From positions 4,070,775-4,134,774 of the forward strand of contig NZ_OY781091.1 in assembly GCF_963676275.1 (NCBI RefSeq): a stretch of 64,000 nt of DNA. Reading direction: 5' to 3'. Below, piece after piece: positions 45,140-53,863 of this stretch (positions are counted from its first letter, which is position 1; every line of letters begins with the position of its first letter). Made by a program: the position numbers and the translations under genes. The stretch comes from an uncultured Cohaesibacter sp. Its GTDB lineage: Bacteria > Pseudomonadota > Alphaproteobacteria > Rhizobiales > Cohaesibacteraceae. The notes beneath the pieces are model-generated. The model worked only from the letters and a program-made list of their open reading frames with translations, was not told the origin of the DNA and made no database searches.

Positions 45140-45675
45140 CAGCCTTCTCCCATCTGCTGCAAGCGTCGCAGTTCGATTTCATCCCCCTGAAGCGCACACC
45201 AGGATCGGACAAACATCACGAAACCCTGCAGCGCCATCTGGATGGAAAAAACAATGATTGAACTTTTCAGCAGGAAGCGGGCCTGAATACCGGATGTTTC
45301 GGCGCTTCCTTCAAGAATGGCCCAGCTGTTGTAAACATAATCCCAGGAGACATAGATCAGCAGAATGCAAACCGGAATCAGCAGAATGATCGAGCCGAAA
45401 ATATTGATCTTGGCCTTGGTGCGCGGATGCGCTTCACGATAGAAGATATCAACGCGCACATGACCATCTCTGGAGAGAGTGAAGGCCGAAGCCTGCATGA
45501 AAAGAAAAGCGTGTACATATACGATCAGTTCCTGAGCCCAGATGGAACCGACGCCAAAGACATAGCGCATCAAAACGACAACAAACTGTATAAGAACAAC
45601 GAGAAGAGCAAACCAGGCAAGCCCCTTGCCGGTTGCTACATTGACCCGATCAATCAGGTCTGCCAGAGCGCGCAT
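45139..45675 (-). CDS. dctQ: TRAP transporter small permease
   Basis: 178 residues from the ATG at 45675, chosen because AGGAG precedes it by seven bases; an upstream open extension is not translated. Four membrane helices, with the family block YVFGVGSIWAQELIVYVHAFLFM. DctQ binds DctM and is required for transport. It lies between dctM and dctP, separated from dctP by an attenuator-like hairpin. Confidence 0.92.
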   Translation of the reverse strand: MRALADLIDRVNVATGKGLAWFALLVVLIQFVVVLMRYVFGVGSIWAQELIVYVHAFLFMQASAFTLSRDGHVRVDIFYREAHPRTKAKINIFGSIILLIPVCILLIYVSWDYVYNSWAILEGSAETSGIQARFLLKSSIIVFSIQMALQGFVMFVRSWCALQGDEIELRRLQQMGEG

Positions 45676-45876
45676 TGTTAAACTCCTGTCCACGACCCAG
45701 AACAAACAAGAAGACAAAAGCAAACAAACCCATTTTGCTTGCTGAAAAGGCAGGTCGGAACTTTTGTTGTTTGGAATACACAACCCGGTCGAGCGCATCA
45801 AGCCGGATGTGAAGGTCATATGTGTATCAGCCTAAAATAACTGGAATAAACCAGAACAAATTTAAGGCATAAAGAT

Positions 45877-45901
45877 GCTCTTCCCAAAAATCGGGAAGAG
45901 C
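45877..45901 (-). terminator. Attenuator-like hairpin between dctP and dctQM
   Basis: Perfect 9-bp stem GCTCTTCCC/GGGAAGAGC, followed on the minus strand by ATCTTTAT. Probably allows more binding protein than permease to be made. Confidence 0.7.
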
Positions 45902-45922
45902 TGTGCATGTATTTGCAGGGTC

Positions 45923-47011
45923 TTAGCCCAGTACGCGATCGCGACCATCCAGGAATGGACGTTCGGTAATGCGCATCCAGTCACCAACATTCTTGCGAGC
46001 AGCGAGATAGCTTTCGTAAATCCGCTTGGACAATTCGTCTTCAGCACCGAATTCGGCAACCACTTCTTCGCAAACCTTGCCGATTGCAACAAAGACATCA
46101 TCGGGGAATTTCTTCAGCACGACGCCATGTTTGTTGACCAGCTGATCGAGCGCAGCACCATTGTGAGCGTTATATTCGGAAGACAGCAGGTTGTTTTCGG
46201 CAATGCAGGCCGTTCTCAGTATGGCCTGATCGGCTTTTGAGAAGCTGTTATACAGATCCAGATTCACACCGCAGGAAATGCCGCCACTTGGCTCGTGGAA
46301 ACCGGGATAATAATAGAATTTGGTGGTCTTGTAGAAGCCAAGAGCCAGATCGTTCCACGGGCCAACAAATTCGGTCGCATCAATCGCACCAGACTGCAGA
46401 GCCTGGAAGATTTCACCACCGGGCAGGGAAACCGCAGAAGCACCAAGGCGACGCAGCACTTCACCACCCATACCGGGAATGCGCATCTTCAAACCCTTGA
46501 TATCATCAAGAGACTTGATTTCCTTGTTGAACCAGCCCCCCATCTGGGCGCCGGTGTTGCCAGCAGGGAAAGATTTGACATTGAATTTTGCAGCCAGCTC
46601 GTCCCAAAGCTCCTGACCACCTTGATGATGGATCCAGGCGTCAAACTCGGTTGCCGTCATCCCCATCGGAACGGTGGTGAAGAAGGCAAGAGATTTGCTT
46701 TTACCAACAAAGTTATATTCGGATGCATGATAAAGATCAGCAGTCCCTGTCATCACCGCATCATAGGCTTCGAAAGCAGGAACCAGTTCACCGGCGCTAT
46801 AAACCTTGACGGTCAGACGACCATCCGTCATCGCGGTGATATTGTCAGCCAGACGCTGAGCACCGGTACCAAGACCGGGGAAGTTTTTCGGCCAGCTGGT
46901 GACCATTTTCAAAGTACGCTTACCCTGAGCGTAAGCAGGAGCTGCCAGAGTGCTTGCAGCTGCGGCGCCAGAAACAAGACTGGCTTTCTTCAGGAAATCA
47001 CGACGATCCAT
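45923..47011 (-). CDS. dctP: TRAP transporter solute-binding protein
   Basis: 362 residues. It begins with a twin-arginine signal (DRRDFLKKASLVSG; cleavage after AYAQ), unusual among binding proteins but typical of this TRAP subfamily, implying folding or metal/cofactor loading before export. The mature part has the DctP fold, with MVTSWPKNFPGLGTGAQ, GGEIFQALQSGAIDATEF and WNDLALGFYK; these resemble the 2-oxo-acid-binding TakP group, where a cation helps to hold the substrate. GGAGG precedes the start. The divergent kinase-regulator pair may control it. Confidence 0.92.
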   Translation of the reverse strand: MDRRDFLKKASLVSGAAAASTLAAPAYAQGKRTLKMVTSWPKNFPGLGTGAQRLADNITAMTDGRLTVKVYSAGELVPAFEAYDAVMTGTADLYHASEYNFVGKSKSLAFFTTVPMGMTATEFDAWIHHQGGQELWDELAAKFNVKSFPAGNTGAQMGGWFNKEIKSLDDIKGLKMRIPGMGGEVLRRLGASAVSLPGGEIFQALQSGAIDATEFVGPWNDLALGFYKTTKFYYYPGFHEPSGGISCGVNLDLYNSFSKADQAILRTACIAENNLLSSEYNAHNGAALDQLVNKHGVVLKKFPDDVFVAIGKVCEEVVAEFGAEDELSKRIYESYLAARKNVGDWMRITERPFLDGRDRVLG

Positions 47012-47157
47012 AAGGATTCCTCCTTGAGCTGTTTTCTAATTGTTAGACTGCCTTAGCCAATTTTGCTCAGATATGTAAAAAAACAAAAACTGCGATGATA
47101 GCATCCTGTGAATCAGGCACTGTATCACTATGCAAGACAACAGTCCGGGGTCGGAAC

Positions 47158-48564
47158 ATGAGCAAGAAACAACCACAAAACAGCCCGCATGCCAACGGAA
47201 AATTATCATTTAAGCTCAAAATTTTGCTGATTGCTATCTTGCCCATCATTTTGGTGTCAGGTCTGACAGGGTGGATGATCCATATCGAGGCAAATCGCCT
47301 CATCGCCAAACAGGTCCAGATTGTCGAGAAGCGCATTATTGAAGTGCGCCGGAACGAGTTGAAAAACTATCTCTTTCTGGCAATGACCGCCATTCGTCAC
47401 GAATCCAGAGAAAAGGGAGAAGACACCCCCGAGGCCCGGGACGCGGTACAGGAAATACTACGCAGCCTCACCTATGGCGAAGATGGCTATTTCTTCGCCT
47501 ATGATCGCGCTGGCACCAATCTGGTCAACACCCCGGCCCCGGCGCTTATCGGCGAGAATCTCTGGTACAAAAGAGATGAGCGGGGCCATCTTTTCGTGCA
47601 GGAACTGATGAAAAGAGCCGTTGACGGCGGTGGTTTCTACACCTTCACCTGGCCCAAGCCTTCAACCGGCGCGGAAACCCTCAAACTGGGATATGCAACC
47701 ATATTGCCCGAATGGGGCTGGATGATTGGAACGGGGGCCTATCTCGACGATATCATGCAGGAAATCCGGACGCTGAAGACTGGCATGCGCAAGGTCGCTC
47801 GTCAAACCGAACTGACATTTCTCATGATATCTCTGCTCGTTATCGGCATCACGGCTCTCTCCATAGCAGCCCTGCACATGAATGAGCGCAAACTGGCCGA
47901 TCAGAAACTGAAAGCACTGACAAAGCGCATCATCAATGTTCAGGAAGAGGAGCGCAAGCGCGTGTCCAATGATCTGCATGACGGAATCAATCAGCTGCTG
48001 GTCAGTATCCGTCATCGCATGGAACTGGCCATGGACCAGATAACACAGCCAGACATCGCCCGACCGATCATCCAGAAAAGCGTTTCCATTCTTGATCAGT
48101 CAATCGCAGATATCAGACGCATTTCCAAAGCGCTGCATCCATCGGCCTTGGCCAATATCGGTCTCAATGAGGCCATGAGGGAACTGGCTCATGATTTCGA
48201 GGACAGCACAGGCATAAAAGCAGAGGTCGTCAGTGACGCAATCCCCCAATCCCTGTCCGATAGCATCAAGATTACCCTGTTTCGCATAGCGCAAGAGGCC
48301 TTGACCAATGTGGACCGCCATGCCGATGCCCAGCAGATAAGAATATCCTTGCAAACCGGCGAGGACGGCAAGAGAGGCAAGGCGCTTGTCCTGACTATTG
48401 AAGACGACGGGATCGGCTGCAAAGATCCCGGCTCATTGACCATGGGCTCTGGCCTCGGCCTGCGCAACATGTTCGAACGGGTCGAAAGTCACGGCGGCAC
48501 AATCGCATTTTCCAATGGTGGTTTGGGAGGATTAAAAATCACGATCCATATACCTCAGACATAA
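47158..48564 (+). CDS. Cache-domain sensor histidine kinase (HisKA_3)
   Basis: About 468 residues from the ATG at 47158. Two membrane helices (about 18-40 and 240-262) enclose a single Cache periplasmic sensor domain with YGEDGYFFAYDRAG and LPEWGWMIGTGAYLDDI, which binds small carboxylates in related proteins. The cytoplasmic part has the HisKA_3 phospho-acceptor EEERKRVSNDLHDGINQ (His in LHDG) and an ATPase domain ending GSGLGLRNMFERV. It is divergent from dctP and followed by a LuxR-type regulator, a layout seen for monocarboxylate TRAP systems; the signal may be the TRAP solute. Confidence 0.92.
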   Translation: MSKKQPQNSPHANGKLSFKLKILLIAILPIILVSGLTGWMIHIEANRLIAKQVQIVEKRIIEVRRNELKNYLFLAMTAIRHESREKGEDTPEARDAVQEILRSLTYGEDGYFFAYDRAGTNLVNTPAPALIGENLWYKRDERGHLFVQELMKRAVDGGGFYTFTWPKPSTGAETLKLGYATILPEWGWMIGTGAYLDDIMQEIRTLKTGMRKVARQTELTFLMISLLVIGITALSIAALHMNERKLADQKLKALTKRIINVQEEERKRVSNDLHDGINQLLVSIRHRMELAMDQITQPDIARPIIQKSVSILDQSIADIRRISKALHPSALANIGLNEAMRELAHDFEDSTGIKAEVVSDAIPQSLSDSIKITLFRIAQEALTNVDRHADAQQIRISLQTGEDGKRGKALVLTIEDDGIGCKDPGSLTMGSGLGLRNMFERVESHGGTIAFSNGGLGGLKITIHIPQT

Positions 48565-48707
48565 TTTTTAAACCTTAATTGGATATTACTAAACAAAATC
48601 AATCATGGGGTGCTTTTAATTATCAGGCATCCTCCCTATCTTGCCCCTCTAAACCGGTAACGGGCTTTACGCCCACTATAAGAGCATCTCCCAACAGCGT
48701 TCAGAAA

Positions 48708-49370
48708 ATGAAAGAAAAAACCCGCATTGTCATCGCTGATGACCACGCTCTTGTCAGAGATGGAATTCGCGCGCGCCTTGAGCTTGAAGAAGCACTGGAA
48801 ATTGTCTCAGAAGCAGGGGATGGCTTACAGGCAATTGAAAAAACGCGCGATTTCCGACCAGACATCCTGATTCTCGATATTTCCATGCCTTACTGCAACG
48901 GTCTGGAAGCTGCCGAGCAGATCCGCATCATCGCTCCGGAATGCCGGATTCTGTTTCTCTCGATGCATGACAATAGCGAATATGTTCGCGCCGCGATCAA
49001 AACCGGGGCAGCCGGTTTTCTGCTCAAGGATGTCGGCGCATCGGAAATGGTAGAGGCGATCCATATCATCGCCAGGGGCGGCTCCTATTTCGACAAGAAT
49101 ATCCTGATCGAGGCATCAGAAATGTCTGAACAGAGATCTGCCAATCCCTACAATCTCACGGAACGCGAGACAGAGGTTCTCAGAGGCATCGCGCAGGGCA
49201 AGGCCAATAAGGAGATCGCGTCCGATCTGGGGATTGGCGTAAGAACGGTGGAAAGCCACAGACAGCGTATGCGGGAAAAGCTTGGCGGCGGCAATGCCGC
49301 TCAACTCACCCATATTGCAATGGAGCTGGGTCTGGTGGCCAAGACGGTTTCAGGCACGCTCGTGCCCTGA
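48708..49370 (+). CDS. NarL/LuxR-family response regulator
   Basis: 220 residues from the ATG at 48708; the longer frame upstream is not needed. Receiver domain (about 4-120) with DDHALVRDGI, phospho-acceptor in ILILDISMP, and KDVGASEM. The LuxR-type helix-turn-helix (about 150-210) has LTEREREVLRG-like and NKEIASDLGIGVRTVESHRQRM. It should be phosphorylated by the kinase encoded just upstream and act on the TRAP promoter, by inference from position. Confidence 0.93.
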   Translation: MKEKTRIVIADDHALVRDGIRARLELEEALEIVSEAGDGLQAIEKTRDFRPDILILDISMPYCNGLEAAEQIRIIAPECRILFLSMHDNSEYVRAAIKTGAAGFLLKDVGASEMVEAIHIIARGGSYFDKNILIEASEMSEQRSANPYNLTERETEVLRGIAQGKANKEIASDLGIGVRTVESHRQRMREKLGGGNAAQLTHIAMELGLVAKTVSGTLVP

Positions 49371-49450
49371 TCCTTGCCCTTGGCGCAAAGCCACAAAGGC
49401 CAAGACAAGAGCTGAGCCCGACGGGCAAGCCTGCCGACAGCCTTCTTTTG

Positions 49451-50590
49451 CTATAGCAGATTGGCCAGAAGCAGGATTGCGCCGAAGGAGAGAACGACAA
49501 GCCCGGCGACAAACAGCAGGATAGTGCCGAACCAGTCCATCGCCTGGCTCGAAAGCCCCCTGTTGGCAAGTGCCTGAGAAAAGGAACGCGCATAGACGGC
49601 CAGAAGCGCAAGCGCTGCCACCGTCAGACCGGTCCCCAACCCCATCGCATAGGCAGAAAGCACGCCAGCCCAGAAAACCTTCTGGGAAAGCGCAAAGACC
49701 AGCACGATCAACGCCCCCGAACAGGGTCTGAGCCCCATTGAAATGACAGCCAGCGCCATGCCGCGAAAGCCCTTGGCCTGCTCGATTACCTCAAGCGGTG
49801 CCGCATGCACATGCCCACAGCCACAGGCCTCATCATGATGGTCGTGATGGTGATGATCGTGTTGATGGTGATGCTCGTGATGGTCATGATGGTCGTGATG
49901 CTCATGGTCCTCATGCATGTCATTACCATGCTGGATATGAGCTTGGCTTGCTGCCTTCCCTGCCGCAAATTGGCCGCCCTGCCTCAAGCGGGCATAAGCA
50001 TGCACCGCCGACTTCCAGGCCCGCAGCAACAGCCAGCCGCCGAGCAGCACGAACATGGCGTAAGAGGCCAGTTCGAGCAATTGAGCGGTCTGCGTGATGA
50101 CAATCGAGGTGAGATTGAGCAGAACCGCAGCAATCCCGATCAACAGAACGGCGACGCTGGCCTGCACCATCGCGGCAATCAGCGCCAACACGGCGCCTTT
50201 GCGAGCCGAAGTCCCGCTTGCAAACAGATAGGTGGTCAACACCACCTTGCCATGCCCCGGCCCGGCGGCATGAAACAGACCATAGGCCATCGACAGACCG
50301 AGCAACAGGAACAGCGCCGGACGGCTGGTGCCGACAAGCTTCACCGCATCCTTGAGCGCCATATAGAATTCGGACTGCCGCGCCAGAATCCAGCGCTGGA
50401 TATCACCCCATATCCCGCCGGTGGCCAGCGCCCCCGTGGTATCGGGCAAGGCAACGCCAAAGGGAGATGGCGCAGCCTGAACAGCAGAGGCATGCAACGC
50501 CCACAGCAAACAGAATGCCAAGACAGCAAGAAGGGCGGCAACGACAAGCCGTCCCCGAACAGAGCCCTTGGGCCCGACAATCAATCGCAT
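49451..50590 (-). CDS. NicO/RcnA-family nickel/cobalt exporter
   Basis: 379 residues. Signal-like start, then about six membrane helices; the family motif LFHAAGPGHGKVVLTTY and the second GLRPCSGALIVLVFAL are present. A His/Asp/Glu-rich loop lies at about residues 220-260 and is followed by CGCGHVHA. Related RcnA/NicO proteins export Ni2+ and Co2+. The ATG overlaps the stop of the DUF1007 gene by 10 bases, so the two are co-translated. No nickel enzyme is close by. Confidence 0.88.
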   Translation of the reverse strand: MRLIVGPKGSVRGRLVVAALLAVLAFCLLWALHASAVQAAPSPFGVALPDTTGALATGGIWGDIQRWILARQSEFYMALKDAVKLVGTSRPALFLLLGLSMAYGLFHAAGPGHGKVVLTTYLFASGTSARKGAVLALIAAMVQASVAVLLIGIAAVLLNLTSIVITQTAQLLELASYAMFVLLGGWLLLRAWKSAVHAYARLRQGGQFAAGKAASQAHIQHGNDMHEDHEHHDHHDHHEHHHQHDHHHHDHHDEACGCGHVHAAPLEVIEQAKGFRGMALAVISMGLRPCSGALIVLVFALSQKVFWAGVLSAYAMGLGTGLTVAALALLAVYARSFSQALANRGLSSQAMDWFGTILLFVAGLVVLSFGAILLLANLL

Positions 50591-51246
50591 TTCACAAATA
50601 CCTGATTGGCCATGGCGACCGTGAATTGCATCAGATCGGACGGAATTTCTCTCTGGTCTGCCGGAATGGCAGCCAGTTGGCTGGCGACATCGTCATCCAG
50701 TCCCTTCGGCCGTTCGATGCGGGCATGACAATTGGCCGGTGCGCCGACAAGCTTGGCCGGCTCCTTCTCGGCAAAGCCGAAATCGACAAAGAAGGTCGGA
50801 TCATAAACATCCAGCACAGCTTCCTTGCTCGTATCGATATCGGCCACGACAGGCAAGGTGAAATGCAACACCAGCTGATCCCCTTCGGTCGAAAGCCAGT
50901 AATCATATGGCTCACCGAATGGCGTTTCAGCACTGTTGGGCATGCCCTTTGCACGAAAATCGGAAAAATAGCCATATTCGGACAGGGATTCGACATTCAC
51001 CTGCGCCAGCGGCTGAAGCTCCTCGCGCGAAAGCTTGCCATCATCATCCTCATCCAGCCCCTGACTGGCAAAGGCGCTGAAGGCTTCATCGAAGGTCCAG
51101 TGATGGTGGATCTCCTTCACTTTCTGCCCGTCCATAACCAATTCGCTTTGCACCGTCACCCAGACATGGGGATGGGCCTCGGCAGAAGAGAGGAAACCGC
51201 ATGATATCAGCAAAGCAGCGGGAAAAAGCCGAAAACGGAAGGGCAT
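50581..51246 (-). CDS. DUF1007 periplasmic protein with EF-hand-like loop
   Basis: 221 residues from the ATG at 51246, nine bases after GAGG. A signal peptide (about 1-24, cleavage at SAEA-HP) exposes a mature N-terminus HPHVW, which could bind metal. DUF1007 proteins accompany NicO transporters and probably hand over or sense metal. At residues 65-76 the loop DEDDDGKLSREE matches an EF-hand calcium loop. His49 neighbours (HHHW) add more ligands. Pairing with NicO is the main clue to function. Confidence 0.88.
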   Translation of the reverse strand: MPFRFRLFPAALLISCGFLSSAEAHPHVWVTVQSELVMDGQKVKEIHHHWTFDEAFSAFASQGLDEDDDGKLSREELQPLAQVNVESLSEYGYFSDFRAKGMPNSAETPFGEPYDYWLSTEGDQLVLHFTLPVVADIDTSKEAVLDVYDPTFFVDFGFAEKEPAKLVGAPANCHARIERPKGLDDDVASQLAAIPADQREIPSDLMQFTVAMANQVFVKCD

Positions 51247-51413
51247 GAGAGACATCCTCAAGGAGCAAGGGTTTGATGGCCCAGAGCAAATCACTGGACG
51301 CATAGGAGTTTCTTCCAAGAGCTTAGTAAAAGGCAAGTGGGGCTGGAAGATGACAAATTGGCCATAGCGTTACCACCCTTTCGGGCAGAAAGGCAAAAAC
51401 AAACCATTGCACA

Positions 51414-51446
51414 CAAAAAACGACCCTCTTGCGAGGACCGTTTTTC
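51414..51446 (-). terminator. Terminator of copA
   Basis: AAAAACG-A-CCCTC region pairs with GAGG-AC-CGTTTTT around TTGC; on the minus strand it is followed by a T run. Lies about 100 bases after the copA stop, beyond the repeats. Confidence 0.7.
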
Positions 51447-51496
51447 CTTATGACATGTAATCAGATTGGCTATCTGTCCTTGGCTCCACCCCTATT

Positions 51497-51551
51497 TCAG
51501 GCCATGTTTCTCCCCCTGTTTCAGGCCAATTTTCAGGCCAATTTTCAGGCC
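51497..51551. repeat. 12-base tandem repeats at the copA stop
   Basis: AATTTTCAGGCC is repeated, beginning in the last codons of copA. Read on the minus strand each copy carries GCC TGA in frame, so the stop codon is repeated at 51545, 51533, 51521 and 51497. Confidence 0.85.
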
Positions 51552-53788
51552 TTCCAGCGCCTGAGCAGCAGAGCATTGGAAACCACAGAGACGGAACTGA
51601 AGGCCATCGCCGCCCCGGCCATGGCCGGGTTCAGCAAACCGAAGGCCGCAAGAGGGATGCCGATCACATTATAGATGAAGGCCCAGAACAGATTCTGCCA
51701 GATCTTGGCATAGGTATGACGGGCGATATCAAAGGCCGCCCCGACCAGTCCCACATCCACCCGCATCAGGGTGATGGCGGCCGCCCCGATGGCGACATCG
51801 GTGCCGGAGCCCATGGCAATGCCAACATCGGCCTGCGCCAGCGCGGGGGCATCATTGAGCCCGTCGCCAACCATGGCAACCACATGACCCTGCGCCTGAA
51901 GCGCGCTCAGCCGATCCAGTTTCTGCTTGGGCGAGACACCTCCGGTCACTTCATCCAGCCCGAGGACTTCACCGACCCGGCGAACCGTTTCCTCAGCATC
52001 GCCCGAAAGCAGAACCGTTTTCAACCCCCGAGCTTTCAGCGCCGCCACAGCGGCTTTCGATTCGGCACGCACCTCATCGCGGAAGCCCAGAAGCGCCACC
52101 AGCTTGCCCGCCTTGGCAACCGCTGAAACCGATAGCCCTTCGCGCTCCAACTGTTCAAACTGAGCACTGGCATCGGCCAGTTCGACCGCATGACGCGCCA
52201 GAAAGGCCCGCGTGCCGATCAGCAGTTTTTCCTCATCGATAAAGCCTTCAACACCTTCGCCGACATGGGCCGTCACGGCTTTGGCAACAGGAATGGAAGC
52301 CCCCCTTTGCCGGGCAGCATCAACACATGCCTTGGCAAGCGGATGCTCGCTGCCCGATTGAACCGCCGCCACGGCGCCGATGAGCGCGCCCTCCTTCATG
52401 GCAGCATCAAGCAGCGAGATACTGACAAGGCTCGGCTTGCCTTCGGTGAGGGTTCCGGTCTTGTCAAACACCACATGAGTGACCTTGCCTGCGACTTCCA
52501 GCACATCAATGTCGCGGATCAGCACGCCGCTTTTGGCAGCCGCCCCTGTGCCCGCAACAAGCGCGGTGGGCGTTGCCAGCCCAAGGGCACATGGGCAGGC
52601 AATAACCAGCACGGAGACCGCCGCAACGATCGCCGCTTCAAAGCTGCCACCGGCCAGCAACCAGCCAACAAAGGTGAGAAGCGCCAGCCCGATCACCACC
52701 GGAACAAACACCGCCGAAATGCGGTCCGCCAGATTCTGCATCTTGGCCTTACCGGTCTGGGCCTGATCGACAAGCCGAATGATCCGCGCCAGAACCGTAT
52801 CATCCCCCAGCGCCACAACATCGAGCACGACGGACCCTGCACCATTGACCGCACCGGAAATGACCTTGTCACCCGTCTCGCGCAACACCGGTTCACTTTC
52901 GCCAGAAAGCAGCGCTTCGTCAAACTCACTGCGCCCTTCCAATATGGTTCCATCGACCGGCACCACCTCGCCGGGCAACACCCGCACCCTGTCGCCGGTC
53001 TGCACCTGCTCGATCGGCACCATCCGGTCGCCTTGTCCACCATCCGAGACGAGACGCGCCTCGCGCGGGCGCAGTCCCATCAAGGCCCGCAAGGCATCGG
53101 CTGCACTGCGTCGGGCACGACCCTCAAGCCATTTGCCAAACACGATCAGCGTGAGAATGGCAGCAGAGGCCTCGAAATAGAGATGCCCCATGGCATCCGC
53201 ACCAAGAGCGAAAATCTGATAGACCGAAAAGATGAAGGCAGCGCTGGTGCCCATCGCCACCAGAACATCCATGTTGGCAGCACCACTCGAAAGCGCCTTG
53301 GCCGCTCCGCGATAAAAGCGCGAGCCGACGACAATCTGCACAACGCCAGCGAGCACAAGCTGAAGCATGGCGGGCAAATGCCAGCTCAAGCCGAACCATT
53401 GGCCAAGCATCGGCGCAACAAGCGGCACGGTGAGAATGGCGGAAAAGACGAACAGATAGAAGGAGTGACGCTCTTCCCGCGCCCGTCCTTCATCCACCTG
53501 CTCGGCCTGAGCCTGCCGCTCGGAAAGGCTTCCCTGCCGGAGGCTGGCACCAAAGCCGGTCTTTTCGATCATGGCCCTGATGTCCTCGGCGCTCTGTCCG
53601 CCGCTGACCGACACATCAGCGCGCTCCAGCGCCAGATTGACATGAGCCTCAATACCGGGCTTGGCATTGAGAACCCGCTCGACACGCGCGGAACAGGCGG
53701 CACAATGCATGCCGCTCACATCGAAAACCAGAATGTCCGGCGCGCCTTGCGCAGCGCCAGCCTTCGCAGAATAAGCCGTTTCAGACAT
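51545..53788 (-). CDS. copA: Copper-translocating P1B-type ATPase
   Basis: 747 residues. One N-terminal heavy-metal domain (about 20-85) with GMHCAACSARVE (Cys29, Cys32), eight membrane helices, the ion-path CPCALGLATP, phosphorylation motif DKTGTLTEG, and hinge GDGLNDAPALAQ. The CPC metal site is intact, so it exports Cu+. The promoter is a textbook CueR-type element overlapping the end of the upstream gene, so it should be copper-induced; the cueR gene itself is not in the window. The 3' end carries a curious tandem repeat of the stop codon. Confidence 0.95.
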   Translation of the reverse strand: MSETAYSAKAGAAQGAPDILVFDVSGMHCAACSARVERVLNAKPGIEAHVNLALERADVSVSGGQSAEDIRAMIEKTGFGASLRQGSLSERQAQAEQVDEGRAREERHSFYLFVFSAILTVPLVAPMLGQWFGLSWHLPAMLQLVLAGVVQIVVGSRFYRGAAKALSSGAANMDVLVAMGTSAAFIFSVYQIFALGADAMGHLYFEASAAILTLIVFGKWLEGRARRSAADALRALMGLRPREARLVSDGGQGDRMVPIEQVQTGDRVRVLPGEVVPVDGTILEGRSEFDEALLSGESEPVLRETGDKVISGAVNGAGSVVLDVVALGDDTVLARIIRLVDQAQTGKAKMQNLADRISAVFVPVVIGLALLTFVGWLLAGGSFEAAIVAAVSVLVIACPCALGLATPTALVAGTGAAAKSGVLIRDIDVLEVAGKVTHVVFDKTGTLTEGKPSLVSISLLDAAMKEGALIGAVAAVQSGSEHPLAKACVDAARQRGASIPVAKAVTAHVGEGVEGFIDEEKLLIGTRAFLARHAVELADASAQFEQLEREGLSVSAVAKAGKLVALLGFRDEVRAESKAAVAALKARGLKTVLLSGDAEETVRRVGEVLGLDEVTGGVSPKQKLDRLSALQAQGHVVAMVGDGLNDAPALAQADVGIAMGSGTDVAIGAAAITLMRVDVGLVGAAFDIARHTYAKIWQNLFWAFIYNVIGIPLAAFGLLNPAMAGAAMAFSSVSVVSNALLLRRWKA

Positions 53789-53832
53789 GATTATCTTGAC
53801 CAGTTCATAATAGGAGTTTCAAAGTCAAAATA

Positions 53833-53863
53833 TATATAGGGCTTCCAGTTACTGGAAGGTCAA
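53833..53863 (-). promoter_or_regulatory. CueR-type copper-responsive promoter of copA
   Basis: TTGACC (53858-53863), a 19-base spacer and TATATA (53833-53838). The spacer contains the perfect dyad CTTCCAGT-T-ACTGGAAG. A 19-base spacer with this CCTTCC/GGAAGG-type dyad is the hallmark of promoters distorted and activated by MerR-family CueR. The -35 overlaps the stop codon of the preceding creatininase-family gene. Confidence 0.9.

Noticed and set aside
43523-45190. 555-codon frame antisense to dctM
   Set aside because: Composition extreme (His, Gln, Asn, Arg), a mirror of membrane-protein codons.
49805-50605. 266-codon frame antisense to the NicO gene with Met/Val-rich start
   Set aside because: Complement of the His-rich loop; no independent support.
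52190-53839. 549-codon frame antisense to copA
   Set aside because: Opposite strand carries all P-type ATPase motifs in order; this frame has none.
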